Source of the DNA: an uncultured Eubacteriales bacterium
GTDB lineage: Bacteria > Bacillota > Clostridia > Christensenellales > Aristaeellaceae
Length of the DNA stretch: 64,000 nucleotides
Direction of reading: 5' to 3'
Assembly (NCBI GenBank): GCA_902789365.1
Contig: CADANQ010000004.1
Location: 1-64,000, forward strand
Shown: positions 33,745 to 42,977 of the stretch, piece after piece
Numbering within the stretch: position 1 is the first letter of the stretch
How the letters are laid out: every line of letters begins with the position of its first letter
The notes under the pieces: generated by a model
What the model was told of the DNA's origin: nothing
Seen by the model: only the letters and a program-made list of their open reading frames with translations
Databases searched by the model: none
Position numbers and translations under genes: made by a program

Positions 33745-35517
33745 TTATTTTTCGTACGGTACGCGGTCTTTCGAACCGTCCAGGACCAAAGTCAGGTTGT
33801 TGAGATTCAGGGAGTAGGTGTAGCGGATATCGTCGGCCATCGCCGTGACAAGCCGGATCCCCATCCCCTTGCCCTCTTCCTCGGGAGGGATATAGCTGAC
33901 GGGATCAAAGCCCGAGCAGTCGTCCCGGAAGCGGAGGACCCATTTGTCGTTCTTGTGCTGGATGCGGATGGACAGATGATTGCCGCCGCCGGGAGTGAAG
34001 CCGTAAGAAACCGTATTCGCGGCCAGCTCCTCCACGCAGACGGCAATGCGGTTTGAAAACCGGGCGCTTTGCCCGTGTCTTGAGCAGAACAGTTCCGCCG
34101 CCTCCGATACGGAGGAAACATCCTCCATGGTTCTGATCTCCGCCTCAAGCAGATCGTTTTTTTCAACGCCGAAGGAAGGATCCAGAAGCATAAAACGGGG
34201 CATATCGTCATGAACGGCGTTTTTCCTGAAATGCGTGAAGAGGAAAACGGCCGAAAGGGTAACGATCTCCCCGATTACAAAATTGAGCCAGAGCCCGTCG
34301 AGCCCGACAAGCCGGAGCATAAGGAGCGCCGCAAGGCAGGGGAAAACGGCGCCTTCGCAAAAGGAGAAAATCTCGGTCAGAAGGACGCGTCCCGTCCCCT
34401 GGTAGAAGCTTTTCAGCGCGTTGGCGGCGCAGCAGGGGATCAGACCCGATGCCAGCAGCCTGACACCGAGGATAGCCATCTTTTGCGTCTCGTTCTGTTC
34501 GGGAAGAAAAAGACCCACGAAAAAAGGCGCGAAGATAACAAGGACGATACAGACACACAGGCCGATGAACACGCTCCACCTGAGCAGGAGGAAAAGAACG
34601 TTCCTCAGGCCGTTCCGGTCTTCCTCCTGGTAAAGGATGCCGGAAAGCGTCAGCGAAACGCCGCTCATCCCGGTGCTGATGCTGTTGCTGGCGTTCATGA
34701 TCCCGCTGGCAACGGCATAAGCGGCGACTGCGGCCGCCCCGCCGCCTTCGGACCTCATAAACATGCGGTTGAGGAAAAACACCAGAATAATGGACGAAGC
34801 CATATTGAAGGCCGTCGGGATCCCGCCCTTGAAAAGCTCGCAGGCTTTGGCAAAGCTGAAGCGGGAGAAGGAAAAGCGGAAAACGCTTTTTTTCGACAGG
34901 AAATACCCAAGCCCGATGATCACGGCGACATAATAGCTGAGCGCCGAGGCAAGCCCCATTCCGAACATGCCGCCGTGGAATACAAGAACGTTCAGAAAAT
35001 CAAAGGCGACATCCGAAACGGTCATGCCCACCACTGCGGCGATCAGAAGGGTATTTTTGCCGGACATCATCAGGAACGGAACCAGGATCAAAGCGAACAT
35101 CGAGCCCGGCGCGCCGATGGAAAAGCCGGCGAGGTAACCGACGGTGTTGTTGTGGATCTCTCCGGAGGTCCCGGCGCCGACGATCCTGGCAAGGAGCGAC
35201 CGGAGGACAAGCACCAGCACCATGAACACAACGGAAACCGTCAGAGAAATCACGACCGCCGTGGAATAGCCCTTGTTGGTTTCCTCCTGTGAGCCGCTCC
35301 CGAGGGATTTGGAACACACCACCTGAATCCCGGCGGAAAGCATGCCGCCTATCGCCCCGATGGAAAGGAGAAGCGGATTGGAAAGCTCATAGGCGGCGAT
35401 GGCGTTGATGCCGAGGAAACGGTTGATCATAATGTTGTCGATCAGAAGACAGACCGACACCGTAAGCGCGGAAAAAATCTGCGAGGCGAGCATCTGCCGG
35501 ATCAGTTTCGGAGGCAT
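33745..35517 (-). CDS. MATE transporter fused to an anti-sigma-type ATPase domain
   Basis: A 590-residue protein. Residues ~1-430 are a 12-helix MATE/MviN-like efflux transporter (LLIDNIMINRFLGINAIAAY, LSIGAIGGMLSAGIQVVCSK). After a linker, residues ~460-580 form a GHKL/HATPase_c domain with intact nucleotide motifs: VEELAANTVSYGF (N-box), FRDDCSGFDP (G1) and GKGMGIRLV (G2). These are typical of RsbW/SpoIIAB-like anti-sigma kinases. The fusion suggests transport tied to a serine-kinase or partner-switch signal. The frame is open to 35616, but transporter sequence starts at ATG 35517. It is the first gene of the five-gene cluster. Confidence 0.88.
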   Translation of the reverse strand: MPPKLIRQMLASQIFSALTVSVCLLIDNIMINRFLGINAIAAYELSNPLLLSIGAIGGMLSAGIQVVCSKSLGSGSQEETNKGYSTAVVISLTVSVVFMVLVLVLRSLLARIVGAGTSGEIHNNTVGYLAGFSIGAPGSMFALILVPFLMMSGKNTLLIAAVVGMTVSDVAFDFLNVLVFHGGMFGMGLASALSYYVAVIIGLGYFLSKKSVFRFSFSRFSFAKACELFKGGIPTAFNMASSIILVFFLNRMFMRSEGGGAAAVAAYAVASGIMNASNSISTGMSGVSLTLSGILYQEEDRNGLRNVLFLLLRWSVFIGLCVCIVLVIFAPFFVGLFLPEQNETQKMAILGVRLLASGLIPCCAANALKSFYQGTGRVLLTEIFSFCEGAVFPCLAALLMLRLVGLDGLWLNFVIGEIVTLSAVFLFTHFRKNAVHDDMPRFMLLDPSFGVEKNDLLEAEIRTMEDVSSVSEAAELFCSRHGQSARFSNRIAVCVEELAANTVSYGFTPGGGNHLSIRIQHKNDKWVLRFRDDCSGFDPVSYIPPEEEGKGMGIRLVTAMADDIRYTYSLNLNNLTLVLDGSKDRVPYEK

Positions 35518-35737
35518 CGCGAATCCGTCCTTTTCCACCGGTTTCAAAGCCGGTATGGGTATATTCTTATATATTTTACACGAGTAAAAACAAATTGTAA
35601 ACCTTCTGAACAGCAAAAGGTCATTGCAAATATATACAATATAAAGTAAAATATAATATAGCTTCCGGCGAAGGCAAATACCGGCACGTTTTTTCGCCGC
35701 GCCCGCGTCGGAAACCCATTGAGAGGAGAACCCGTTT

Positions 35738-38700
35738 ATGAAAAAAGCACCTGCTGCGCTTCTTTTCCTGCTTTTGATGCTGTCTTTTGCCTTCTGCGCC
35801 TGCGCCGAGGTCTCCGGGCTGCTTCAGGCGGATTACCAGTATTCCTCCGCCGGAAGGGTCGAAGCGGTCCGCTACCTGAACAGGAACGGCGAACTGACGA
35901 TGGCCGACGACCTCGGGTATGCCCAGGTCATCTACACATACAAAGCGGGCCGGCTGCTCCAGTACGAATACCAGGACGATAAGGGCCTTCCCGTGAACGC
36001 GCTATCGGGCTTCTGCCGCTGCGTTTACACCTACGAAGGGAAGAGGGTTATTTCCCAAGCCTACTACACCGCGGCGGACGCTCCCGCCGTCGGGCCCGAG
36101 GGGTTTTTTGAGGAAAAAACCGCCTATACCGACGGAAATATCCGTTCGATCGTCCATTACGGCGCCGATGGGCGGCTTGTCTCTTCCGATAACCTTTACG
36201 CGCGGTATGACGCGGAATACAAGGCCAATTCAAAAGGTTCCCTCTATCTGATTTCCGAGCAGTACACCTCTGCCGACGGGTCGCTGTTCGGGGGGAATCG
36301 CGTCTGGGCGAAGGCCGTTTACGAATACAGCTATAATTTCAAATACAAAACGCTGACCCGGTATTACGGCGCCGACGGAAAGCCCGTGCTGAATCCCTCC
36401 GTCGGCTACGCTTCCTGCGTGTATGATGTGAATCAGGACAACGTCACCAGGATCGCCTATTTCGACGCCGCCGGCAAAGCCATGAACGGCCCGGACGGAT
36501 GGGCTGTCTGCAGCTATACCTACGCCGGAACCACGACAACCCGCAGATATACCTGTGCCGACGGGACCCCTTTTGTGAACAAAAAAGGCTACAGCGGCAT
36601 CAGCCAGGTCAAAAAAGGCAGCCAGGTTGTCGAAGAGTATTACCTTGACGGAGCCGGTAAACCCGTAATCACGTCCGACGGTTACGCCGGCTGGAAAAAA
36701 ACCTATGCAAGCGGCGGAAAGATCGGCATGCAAGTGTACCTGGGAAAAGACGGGAACCCGATCAACGTGCCGTCGCTGGGTTATGCCCAGTTCAACCGGA
36801 CCTATTCCCGCGGCCTTTTGACTGAGGAAATATATTACGACGCCAATCACAACAGGACCGACTGCGCGGAGGGCTACCACAGGGTCGTTTATACCTACGG
36901 AGACAAGAAAAGGCTGACCGAAGAATGGTACTATGGTTCGAACGGTTCGCTTACCTCCTGCAGCGGCGGATACGCCGGCAAGGTTTACGAATACGACTTT
37001 TCCGGCCGGACGACCAAGGTAATCTATTATTCGTCCAACAAATCCTCTCAGGCCGCGTCAGACGAAGCGCTCGGAGCGTCCGAAGTCCGTACGACCTACG
37101 CCGGGGGGAAGGAGGCCACGGTCAGTTACTATCTGAAGGGCAAACCCACGCTCAACAGCGAAGGCTATTTCCGCAGGGAAAGCGTCTTCGACAAAGGCGG
37201 CCGCCTGACCAGCCGCTCCTGGTACGGCCCTGACGGCAGCCTCATCAACACCGCCAACGGTTACGCCATGATCGAATATGCCTACGATCCCCAGGGCAGG
37301 CAGATATCGGTTCGCTATTTTACCGCCGACATGGCTCTGATGACGCCAAAGAAGACCGAATATGCATACACCGAGACAAAATACGGCGTCGACAAGAACA
37401 GCTACACCATATACTATTTCGGCTACGACGGCAGTCCCATGACGCTGAAGAAGGGGTACGCCTCTCTTTTCCGCATCGTGGACGACAAAAACAGGGTTCT
37501 TGAGGAAAGGTATTTCGGCGCCGACGGCAACCCCCTCGCCGTCGGAGGATACCACATGATCCGCCAGGAATACGGGCCGAACGGCAAGGTGAGCACGGTA
37601 CGCTATTATAACGCGGACGGAACACCCGCGGCGGTGAGCGGCGGATACTCCGGCATGAATTATAATTATGACGACGGCGGACGCGTGTCGGTCATCCGTT
37701 ATCTGGACGGCGGCGGCGCCCCCGTCGCCATCAGCGCGGGCTATGCCACGCTGACCAGGGAATATGACGAAAACGGGAACATCGCCTCCGAAAGGTATCT
37801 CGACACCCAGGGCAGGCCCGTAAACCGCACAAAAGGCTACGCAAGGATCGACCAGGTGTACGACACCGAAAAACGGCCGGTCTTGACCACCTGGTACCAG
37901 CCGGACGGCCTCCCCGGACTGGAAGGAGAGACCTACTGCAGCGCGGCCCGCATCTTCGGCGAGGGAGATCAGGTCGTCGATATCGTTTATTTCGACGAAA
38001 ACGGCCAGCGCGTTCTCTGCAAGGCGGGCTACGCCGAGCTGAGGAACCGGTACGATCCGGAAAGCGGCGAAATCGTACGCTGGGAATGGTACGGCGTCGA
38101 CGGAAAGCCCATCGCACCGGACGGATACCGGTCCGCAATGACAAGGGAATATGACGATAAAGGCAACGTAAAGCTTGAAAGCTATTTCGGCGCGGACGGG
38201 AATCCCGTCCCGGGCGAAAAAGGCTGGGCCTCCATATACCGGGAATACAACGACAGCGGAAAGCCCGTTCTGACCGTCTGGTACGGGGCGGACGGAAAGC
38301 CCGCCAACCCTTCCGGCAACACATACGCCGCCTTACGGCAGTCCTATGATGAAAATGGGAACTGTACGGAGCAGCGTTACGAAGACGGCGAAGGCCATCC
38401 CGTGAAATCCGCCGAAGGGTATGCCGTCATCCGGCGGGTCTATGACGAAAACCGCAAGGTGACAAGCGAGTCCTATTTTGACGAATATAATAAGCCCGTT
38501 CTTTGCGCCAAAGGATACGCCGGCATTACCCGGGAATACGACGAAAGAGGAAACATTGTCGAGGAACGCTTCTTCGGCGCCAACGGGAGATTAATCATCG
38601 GCTCCTCGGGTTACGCCATGGTCCGCACCGGATACGACCCAGTTTCGGGGCTGATGAGCCACAGGACCTGGTACGATACGGAAGGCATGCCCCTGTGCGC

Positions 38701-40528
38701 AAACGGGTATTATGCGACGATCGAAAGGCAGTACGACGAAAACGGCAGGATTATCCTTGAAAAATATTACGGTGCGGACGGCCTGCCGGCCGCCAGCAAG
38801 AACGGCTACGGCGGGATTATCCGCAGGTACGACGATAAAGGCCGCGCGGTATTTGTCAGCTGGTTTGACGAAAACGGGATTCCCGGCTTTGCCGGCGACC
38901 TGTACGTCAGCATGGAGCAGGATTACGATGAAAAAGACAACGTCACCGAATACCGCTACCTTGACGGCTCCGGGAACCTGACGCCCTGCAAAAACGGATA
39001 CGCCGTTCTTCGCCGCGCTTACAACGACAAAAACCTCGTCGTCATGGAAACATATTTCGACGCGGAAATGACGCCGTTCACCGTATCCAAGGGATACGCC
39101 GGCATTTCCAGGAAGTATGACGAAAACGGCCGCACCGTCCTTACGACATACCTGGGCGCCGATTCGCTGCCCGTCATGATTTCCGGCGGCTATGCTTCGG
39201 TGGAGACCGATTACGCGGGCGATTCCAAACTGGTTTCCAGGCAGGCCTGGTACGACGCTTCGGGGCAGCCGGTGCGCGCCAACGGCTATTACGCGGCGGT
39301 CGGCTACGAATACGACACCCAGGGCCGTGTGGCCATGGAAAGCTATTACGACGAAAACAACGCCCTGACACCCTGCAAAAAAGGCTATGCCCGAATCTAT
39401 AACGAATACGACGCCCAGGGCCGCCCCGTGTATACGTCATGGTATAATGCCGACGGACAGCCTTTCAATCCCGACGGGGACACCTACCAGGCCATGGAAA
39501 CGGAATACGACGAAAAAGGCAACGCCGTCTGCCTCCGGTATATGACCGCGGACTTTGAGCCGATCGCCTGCGCCGCCGGTTACCAGATTCTTCGCCTTGC
39601 CTGTGACGAAAACGGAAAAGTCACCGACGAATGGTATTTTGACCATTCCGGCAAGCCGGTCATAACGAAAAACGGCGCGGGGCTTCACAGGGAATACAAC
39701 GATTACGGCCGCGTGACGCTGATCCGCTATCTTGACGAAAACGGCGGTCCCTTCATGATATCGGAGGGATACGCCGAAAAGCATACGGAATACGCCGGTT
39801 CCTCCGCGCAGGTCACCCTGGAAGCCTGGTATGACGATCACGGCGCCTTTGTCGCTCCCAACGGCTATTACGCCATTATCGAGCGCAGCTATGACGACCG
39901 GGGCAGGGTCACCGCCGAAAAATATTACGGCACAGACACGAAGCCCGCCGTCTGCAAAGCAGGCTACGCCGTTGTTGCCAGGGAATACGACGAAAACGGG
40001 AACGTCACGCTCGAACAGTATTTTGACCAGAACGGCCAGCCCTTCGTGAACGCCAAGGGATACAGCGGTATCCGCCGGGAGTACAACGAATATAAGCAGC
40101 CGACCCTGGTCTGCTACCTTGACGGAAACGCGCATCCTGTGGTCATCAGTGAAGGCTATGCCTCGGTGCGCACCCAGTACCTGGGCAGAACGAAGTACCC
40201 GGTCACACAGGCCTGGTTCGGCGCGGACGGCGAGCCTGTGGCGCCCAATAAATACTACGCCGCCATCGAGAAGACCTACGACGAAAATTACAAGGTCATA
40301 TCCGAAAGGTATTACGGCATCGACGGGCAATTGACCCTTTGCACAAGTACGCGGGCATCGACAGGAGGTATAATGACAAGGGACAGGTTGTCTATGAAAA
40401 ATGGTACGGAATCGACGGCGCTCCCATTAATCCCAGCGGCAACACCTATGTGGCCCAGGAGATTGTCTACAACGACAACGGTAAGGTGTCAGAATACCGC
40501 TACCTTGACGAAAATGACCGGCCTGTAA
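35738..40528 (+). CDS. Giant secreted YD/RHS-like repeat protein, N-terminal fragment
   Basis: After a signal peptide (MKKAPAALLFLLLMLSFAFC, ACAEVSG) the protein is built almost wholly of ~33-residue units of the form GYAxxxREYDExGNVxxExY[FY]DxxGxP. These resemble YD/RHS repeats doubled within a unit. From about 38.1 kb, six units form a higher-order repeat with a DNA period of 582, 579 and 579 bp. Homology stops at about 40340 (GIDGQ); the last ~60 residues are an out-of-frame tail, and the repeats continue in the next frame at 40339-41559. One frameshifted gene of ~1,940 residues is the simplest reading. No toxin, anchor or protease domain is seen. A TATAAT at 35652-35657 may be its promoter. 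Confidence 0.8.
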   Translation: MKKAPAALLFLLLMLSFAFCACAEVSGLLQADYQYSSAGRVEAVRYLNRNGELTMADDLGYAQVIYTYKAGRLLQYEYQDDKGLPVNALSGFCRCVYTYEGKRVISQAYYTAADAPAVGPEGFFEEKTAYTDGNIRSIVHYGADGRLVSSDNLYARYDAEYKANSKGSLYLISEQYTSADGSLFGGNRVWAKAVYEYSYNFKYKTLTRYYGADGKPVLNPSVGYASCVYDVNQDNVTRIAYFDAAGKAMNGPDGWAVCSYTYAGTTTTRRYTCADGTPFVNKKGYSGISQVKKGSQVVEEYYLDGAGKPVITSDGYAGWKKTYASGGKIGMQVYLGKDGNPINVPSLGYAQFNRTYSRGLLTEEIYYDANHNRTDCAEGYHRVVYTYGDKKRLTEEWYYGSNGSLTSCSGGYAGKVYEYDFSGRTTKVIYYSSNKSSQAASDEALGASEVRTTYAGGKEATVSYYLKGKPTLNSEGYFRRESVFDKGGRLTSRSWYGPDGSLINTANGYAMIEYAYDPQGRQISVRYFTADMALMTPKKTEYAYTETKYGVDKNSYTIYYFGYDGSPMTLKKGYASLFRIVDDKNRVLEERYFGADGNPLAVGGYHMIRQEYGPNGKVSTVRYYNADGTPAAVSGGYSGMNYNYDDGGRVSVIRYLDGGGAPVAISAGYATLTREYDENGNIASERYLDTQGRPVNRTKGYARIDQVYDTEKRPVLTTWYQPDGLPGLEGETYCSAARIFGEGDQVVDIVYFDENGQRVLCKAGYAELRNRYDPESGEIVRWEWYGVDGKPIAPDGYRSAMTREYDDKGNVKLESYFGADGNPVPGEKGWASIYREYNDSGKPVLTVWYGADGKPANPSGNTYAALRQSYDENGNCTEQRYEDGEGHPVKSAEGYAVIRRVYDENRKVTSESYFDEYNKPVLCAKGYAGITREYDERGNIVEERFFGANGRLIIGSSGYAMVRTGYDPVSGLMSHRTWYDTEGMPLCANGYYATIERQYDENGRIILEKYYGADGLPAASKNGYGGIIRRYDDKGRAVFVSWFDENGIPGFAGDLYVSMEQDYDEKDNVTEYRYLDGSGNLTPCKNGYAVLRRAYNDKNLVVMETYFDAEMTPFTVSKGYAGISRKYDENGRTVLTTYLGADSLPVMISGGYASVETDYAGDSKLVSRQAWYDASGQPVRANGYYAAVGYEYDTQGRVAMESYYDENNALTPCKKGYARIYNEYDAQGRPVYTSWYNADGQPFNPDGDTYQAMETEYDEKGNAVCLRYMTADFEPIACAAGYQILRLACDENGKVTDEWYFDHSGKPVITKNGAGLHREYNDYGRVTLIRYLDENGGPFMISEGYAEKHTEYAGSSAQVTLEAWYDDHGAFVAPNGYYAIIERSYDDRGRVTAEKYYGTDTKPAVCKAGYAVVAREYDENGNVTLEQYFDQNGQPFVNAKGYSGIRREYNEYKQPTLVCYLDGNAHPVVISEGYASVRTQYLGRTKYPVTQAWFGADGEPVAPNKYYAAIEKTYDENYKVISERYYGIDGQLTLCTSTRASTGGIMTRDRLSMKNGTESTALPLIPAATPMWPRRLSTTTTVRCQNTATLTKMTGL

Positions 40529-41559
40529 AATGCTCCGCAGGCTACGAGATCCAGGGCAGGATCTATGACGAAAAGGACAACGTAGCCGAATATGCCTATC
40601 GTGACGCTTCCGGCGTGCCGATCCCCTGCACCTCGGGCTATGCATATCTCCGCCGTGAATATGACGGCAGCAAAAACGTTGTGCTGGAGACTTATTTCGG
40701 GGTCGACGGCCAGCCCTTCGAAATGCCGAAAGGCTACTGCGGCATCCGTAGGGAATACAACGACAGCAAACGGGTGACTTACGTTTGTTATCTGGACGCG
40801 GACGGGAATCCCATTGTAATCAAGGACGGCTACGCGTCGGTGCGGACCGAGTACCTGGGCAATACGAAGTATGAGACGAGACAGGCTTGGTTCGGCGCGG
40901 ACGGCGAGCCTGTGGCCAAGGTCGTCTCCGAACGGTACTACGGCGCCGACGGTCTGCCTGCCCTCAGCAAAAACAAGTACGCCGGCATCGACCGCAGGTA
41001 TGACGACAAGGGGCAGGTTGTCTACGAAAAATGGTATGGCGTCGACGGCGCGCCTGTCAGCCCCACCGGCAACGTCTTCGTCGCTCAGGAAATCGCCTAC
41101 GACGAAAACGGCAGGGTATCGGAATACCGTTACCTCGACGAAAACGACCGGCCGGTGAAATGTTCCGCGGGATATGAGATTCAGGGGCGCGCCTATGACG
41201 AATACGGCAACGTCAGCGAATTCGCATACCGTGACGCGAACGGGAATCCGGTGATATGCTCCTCCGGCTATGCTTACCTTTACCGCGAATATGACGAGCA
41301 TAAGCATATCATCCGCCAGGCCTTCTATGATACGAATCACGCTCCCATTCAGCACAAAAACGGATACGCCGCTTATACCCAGACCTTTACCGAAAGCGGC
41401 AAGGTTCATGTGATCACCTATTTCGACGCAAAAGGCGAGGTGACGGAGATCAAAGGCGGATATTCGAAGGTGGAATACGTCTACAACGGCGAGGACGTCC
41501 TGCTCAAGGTGGTTTACACCAACCTTGCGGGAGAGACCGTCAAGGAAGAAAACAAATAA
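40339..41559 (+). CDS. Giant YD/RHS-like repeat protein, C-terminal fragment
   Basis: It continues the repeats of the preceding frame: KYAGIDRRYNDKGQVVYEKW, GYEIQGRIYDEKDNVAEYAY, GYASVRTEYLGNTKYETRQA and so on, ending GETVKEENK without an anchor. No ribosome binding site or signal peptide precedes Met 40339, so it is not an independent gene. Comparison of 40320-40365 with its own repeat copy at 40935-40990 suggests a few bases are missing (TGCACAAG against AGCAAAAACAAG). At 40905-40925 a repeat unit lacks ~20 residues in frame (GEPVA joined to KVVSERYYG), showing that units are gained and lost. Confidence 0.75.
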   Translation: MHKYAGIDRRYNDKGQVVYEKWYGIDGAPINPSGNTYVAQEIVYNDNGKVSEYRYLDENDRPVKCSAGYEIQGRIYDEKDNVAEYAYRDASGVPIPCTSGYAYLRREYDGSKNVVLETYFGVDGQPFEMPKGYCGIRREYNDSKRVTYVCYLDADGNPIVIKDGYASVRTEYLGNTKYETRQAWFGADGEPVAKVVSERYYGADGLPALSKNKYAGIDRRYDDKGQVVYEKWYGVDGAPVSPTGNVFVAQEIAYDENGRVSEYRYLDENDRPVKCSAGYEIQGRAYDEYGNVSEFAYRDANGNPVICSSGYAYLYREYDEHKHIIRQAFYDTNHAPIQHKNGYAAYTQTFTESGKVHVITYFDAKGEVTEIKGGYSKVEYVYNGEDVLLKVVYTNLAGETVKEENK

Positions 41560-41573
41560 TTATCATTCCGTCA

Positions 41574-41607
41574 GGGGCCTGATTTCCCGGTCAGGCCCCG
41601 TTTTTTT
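41574..41607 (+). terminator. Intrinsic terminator after the giant repeat gene
   Basis: GGGGCCTGA (41574-41582) pairs with TCAGGCCCC (41591-41599), followed by G and seven T. Confidence 0.9.
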
Positions 41608-41729
41608 ATCCTGAATTGCCGAATTTGTCGGATTTGGCTGATTTGTCATTGAATTGCAACGGTTTTCATGTTATGATACTGATGTCCCAATCAAAATACA
41701 CGGTCTTTCAACCAAGGAGGAAAAAGCCC

Positions 41730-42827
41730 ATGGACATGAATCTGCGCCCCGCAAATGAATGCAAGTTTGACGCCGTCAGCCTTGGCGAAATCATGCTCCG
41801 TCTGGATCCCGGCGAGGGTCGTATCCGCACCGCACGGTCCTTCCGCGCCTGGGAAGGAGGCGGCGAATATAACGTAATCCGCGGCCTGCGCAAATGCTTC
41901 GGCCTCAGGACCGCCGTAATCACCGCTTTCGCCGAAAACGAAGTCGGTTACCTGATGGAAGACTTTATCATGCAGGGCGGCGTTGATACCTCGCTGATCA
42001 AATGGATGAAGACCGACGGCATCGGCCGTATCTGCCGCAACGGCCTCAATTTCACCGAACGCGGCTTCGGCATCCGCGGCGCCGTGGGCTGCTCCGACCG
42101 GGCGAACACCGCCATTTCCAAATGCCGTCCCGAGGATTTCGATTTCGATTACATTTTCGGCACCCTCGGCGTCCGTTGGCTGCACACCGGCGGCATCTAC
42201 GCCGCCCTTTCCGAGGAAGCATCTGAAACCGCCATCGCCGCCATCAAAGCCGCCAAGAAATACGGCACCGTGGTTTCCTACGACCTCAACTACCGCCCCT
42301 CCATGTGGAGCGCCATTGGCGGACAGAAAAAGGCCCAGGAAGTCAACCGCGAAATCGCCAGGTATGTGGACGTCATGATCGGCAACGAGGAAGACTTCAC
42401 CGCCTGCCTCGGTTTCCAGATCGAAGGCAACGACGCCAACCTGAAGGAACTGAATATCGACGGCTACAAGAAGATGATTAACGAGGCGGCCAAGACCTAT
42501 CCCAACTTCAAGGTGGTCGCCACCACCCTCCGCACCGTCAAAACCGCCACCGTCAACGACTGGAAGGCGCTCTGCTGGGCCGACGGTGAAATCTATCTTT
42601 CCAAGGCCTATGACGGCCTGGAGATCATGGACCGCGTCGGCGGCGGCGATTCCTTCGCTTCCGGCCTCGTGTACGGCCTGATTTCCACCGGCGATCCCGA
42701 GAAGGCGGTCAATTACGGCGCCGCGCACGGGGCCCTTGCCATGACCACCCCCGGCGATACCTCCATGGCCCATAAAAACGAGGTTGAGGCCATCATGGGA
42801 GGCGCCGGCGCCCGCGTCAAGAGATAA
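41730..42827 (+). CDS. PfkB-family sugar kinase (2-keto-3-deoxygluconate kinase-like)
   Basis: A 365-residue ribokinase/PfkB-fold kinase. It begins DAVSLGEIMLRLDPGEGRIR, has the sugar-binding GGGEYNVIRGL, and carries VSYDLNYRPSMW, IGNEEDF and the catalytic/anion-hole motif DRVGGGDSFASGLVYG near the C-terminus (GGGD in place of the common GAGD). The resemblance is strongest to KDG kinases, which phosphorylate 2-keto-3-deoxygluconate from uronate breakdown. That would fit the pectin genes at 51-58 kb. It is longer than most by about 40 residues. AAGGAGG lies ten bases before ATG 41730; open sequence upstream to 41616 is not protein-like. Confidence 0.85.
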   Translation: MDMNLRPANECKFDAVSLGEIMLRLDPGEGRIRTARSFRAWEGGGEYNVIRGLRKCFGLRTAVITAFAENEVGYLMEDFIMQGGVDTSLIKWMKTDGIGRICRNGLNFTERGFGIRGAVGCSDRANTAISKCRPEDFDFDYIFGTLGVRWLHTGGIYAALSEEASETAIAAIKAAKKYGTVVSYDLNYRPSMWSAIGGQKKAQEVNREIARYVDVMIGNEEDFTACLGFQIEGNDANLKELNIDGYKKMINEAAKTYPNFKVVATTLRTVKTATVNDWKALCWADGEIYLSKAYDGLEIMDRVGGGDSFASGLVYGLISTGDPEKAVNYGAAHGALAMTTPGDTSMAHKNEVEAIMGGAGARVKR

Positions 42828-42846
42828 TCACTTTCCCGCATTCAAC

Positions 42847-42875
42847 GGGCACTGTCCTCGCGGCAGTGCCCTTTT
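42847..42875 (+). terminator. Intrinsic terminator after the sugar kinase
   Basis: GGGCACTG (42847-42854) pairs with CAGTGCCC (42864-42871), followed by TTTT. Confidence 0.85.
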
Positions 42876-42977
42876 CAGTTTCTTTTATGGCTTTTTCAAA
42901 CCATCGGACGGCGAAAATTCCGCGGGACAGCGCAGGAGTCTTTCCATACAACTGTAAACGGAGGGGAGAAATAATCC

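Noticed and set aside
36000..41500. CRISPR array or satellite DNA suggested by regular repeats
   Set aside because: The repeats are coding, ~99 bp units diverged at DNA level and in one frame; no CRISPR-like direct repeats or spacers occur anywhere in the window.
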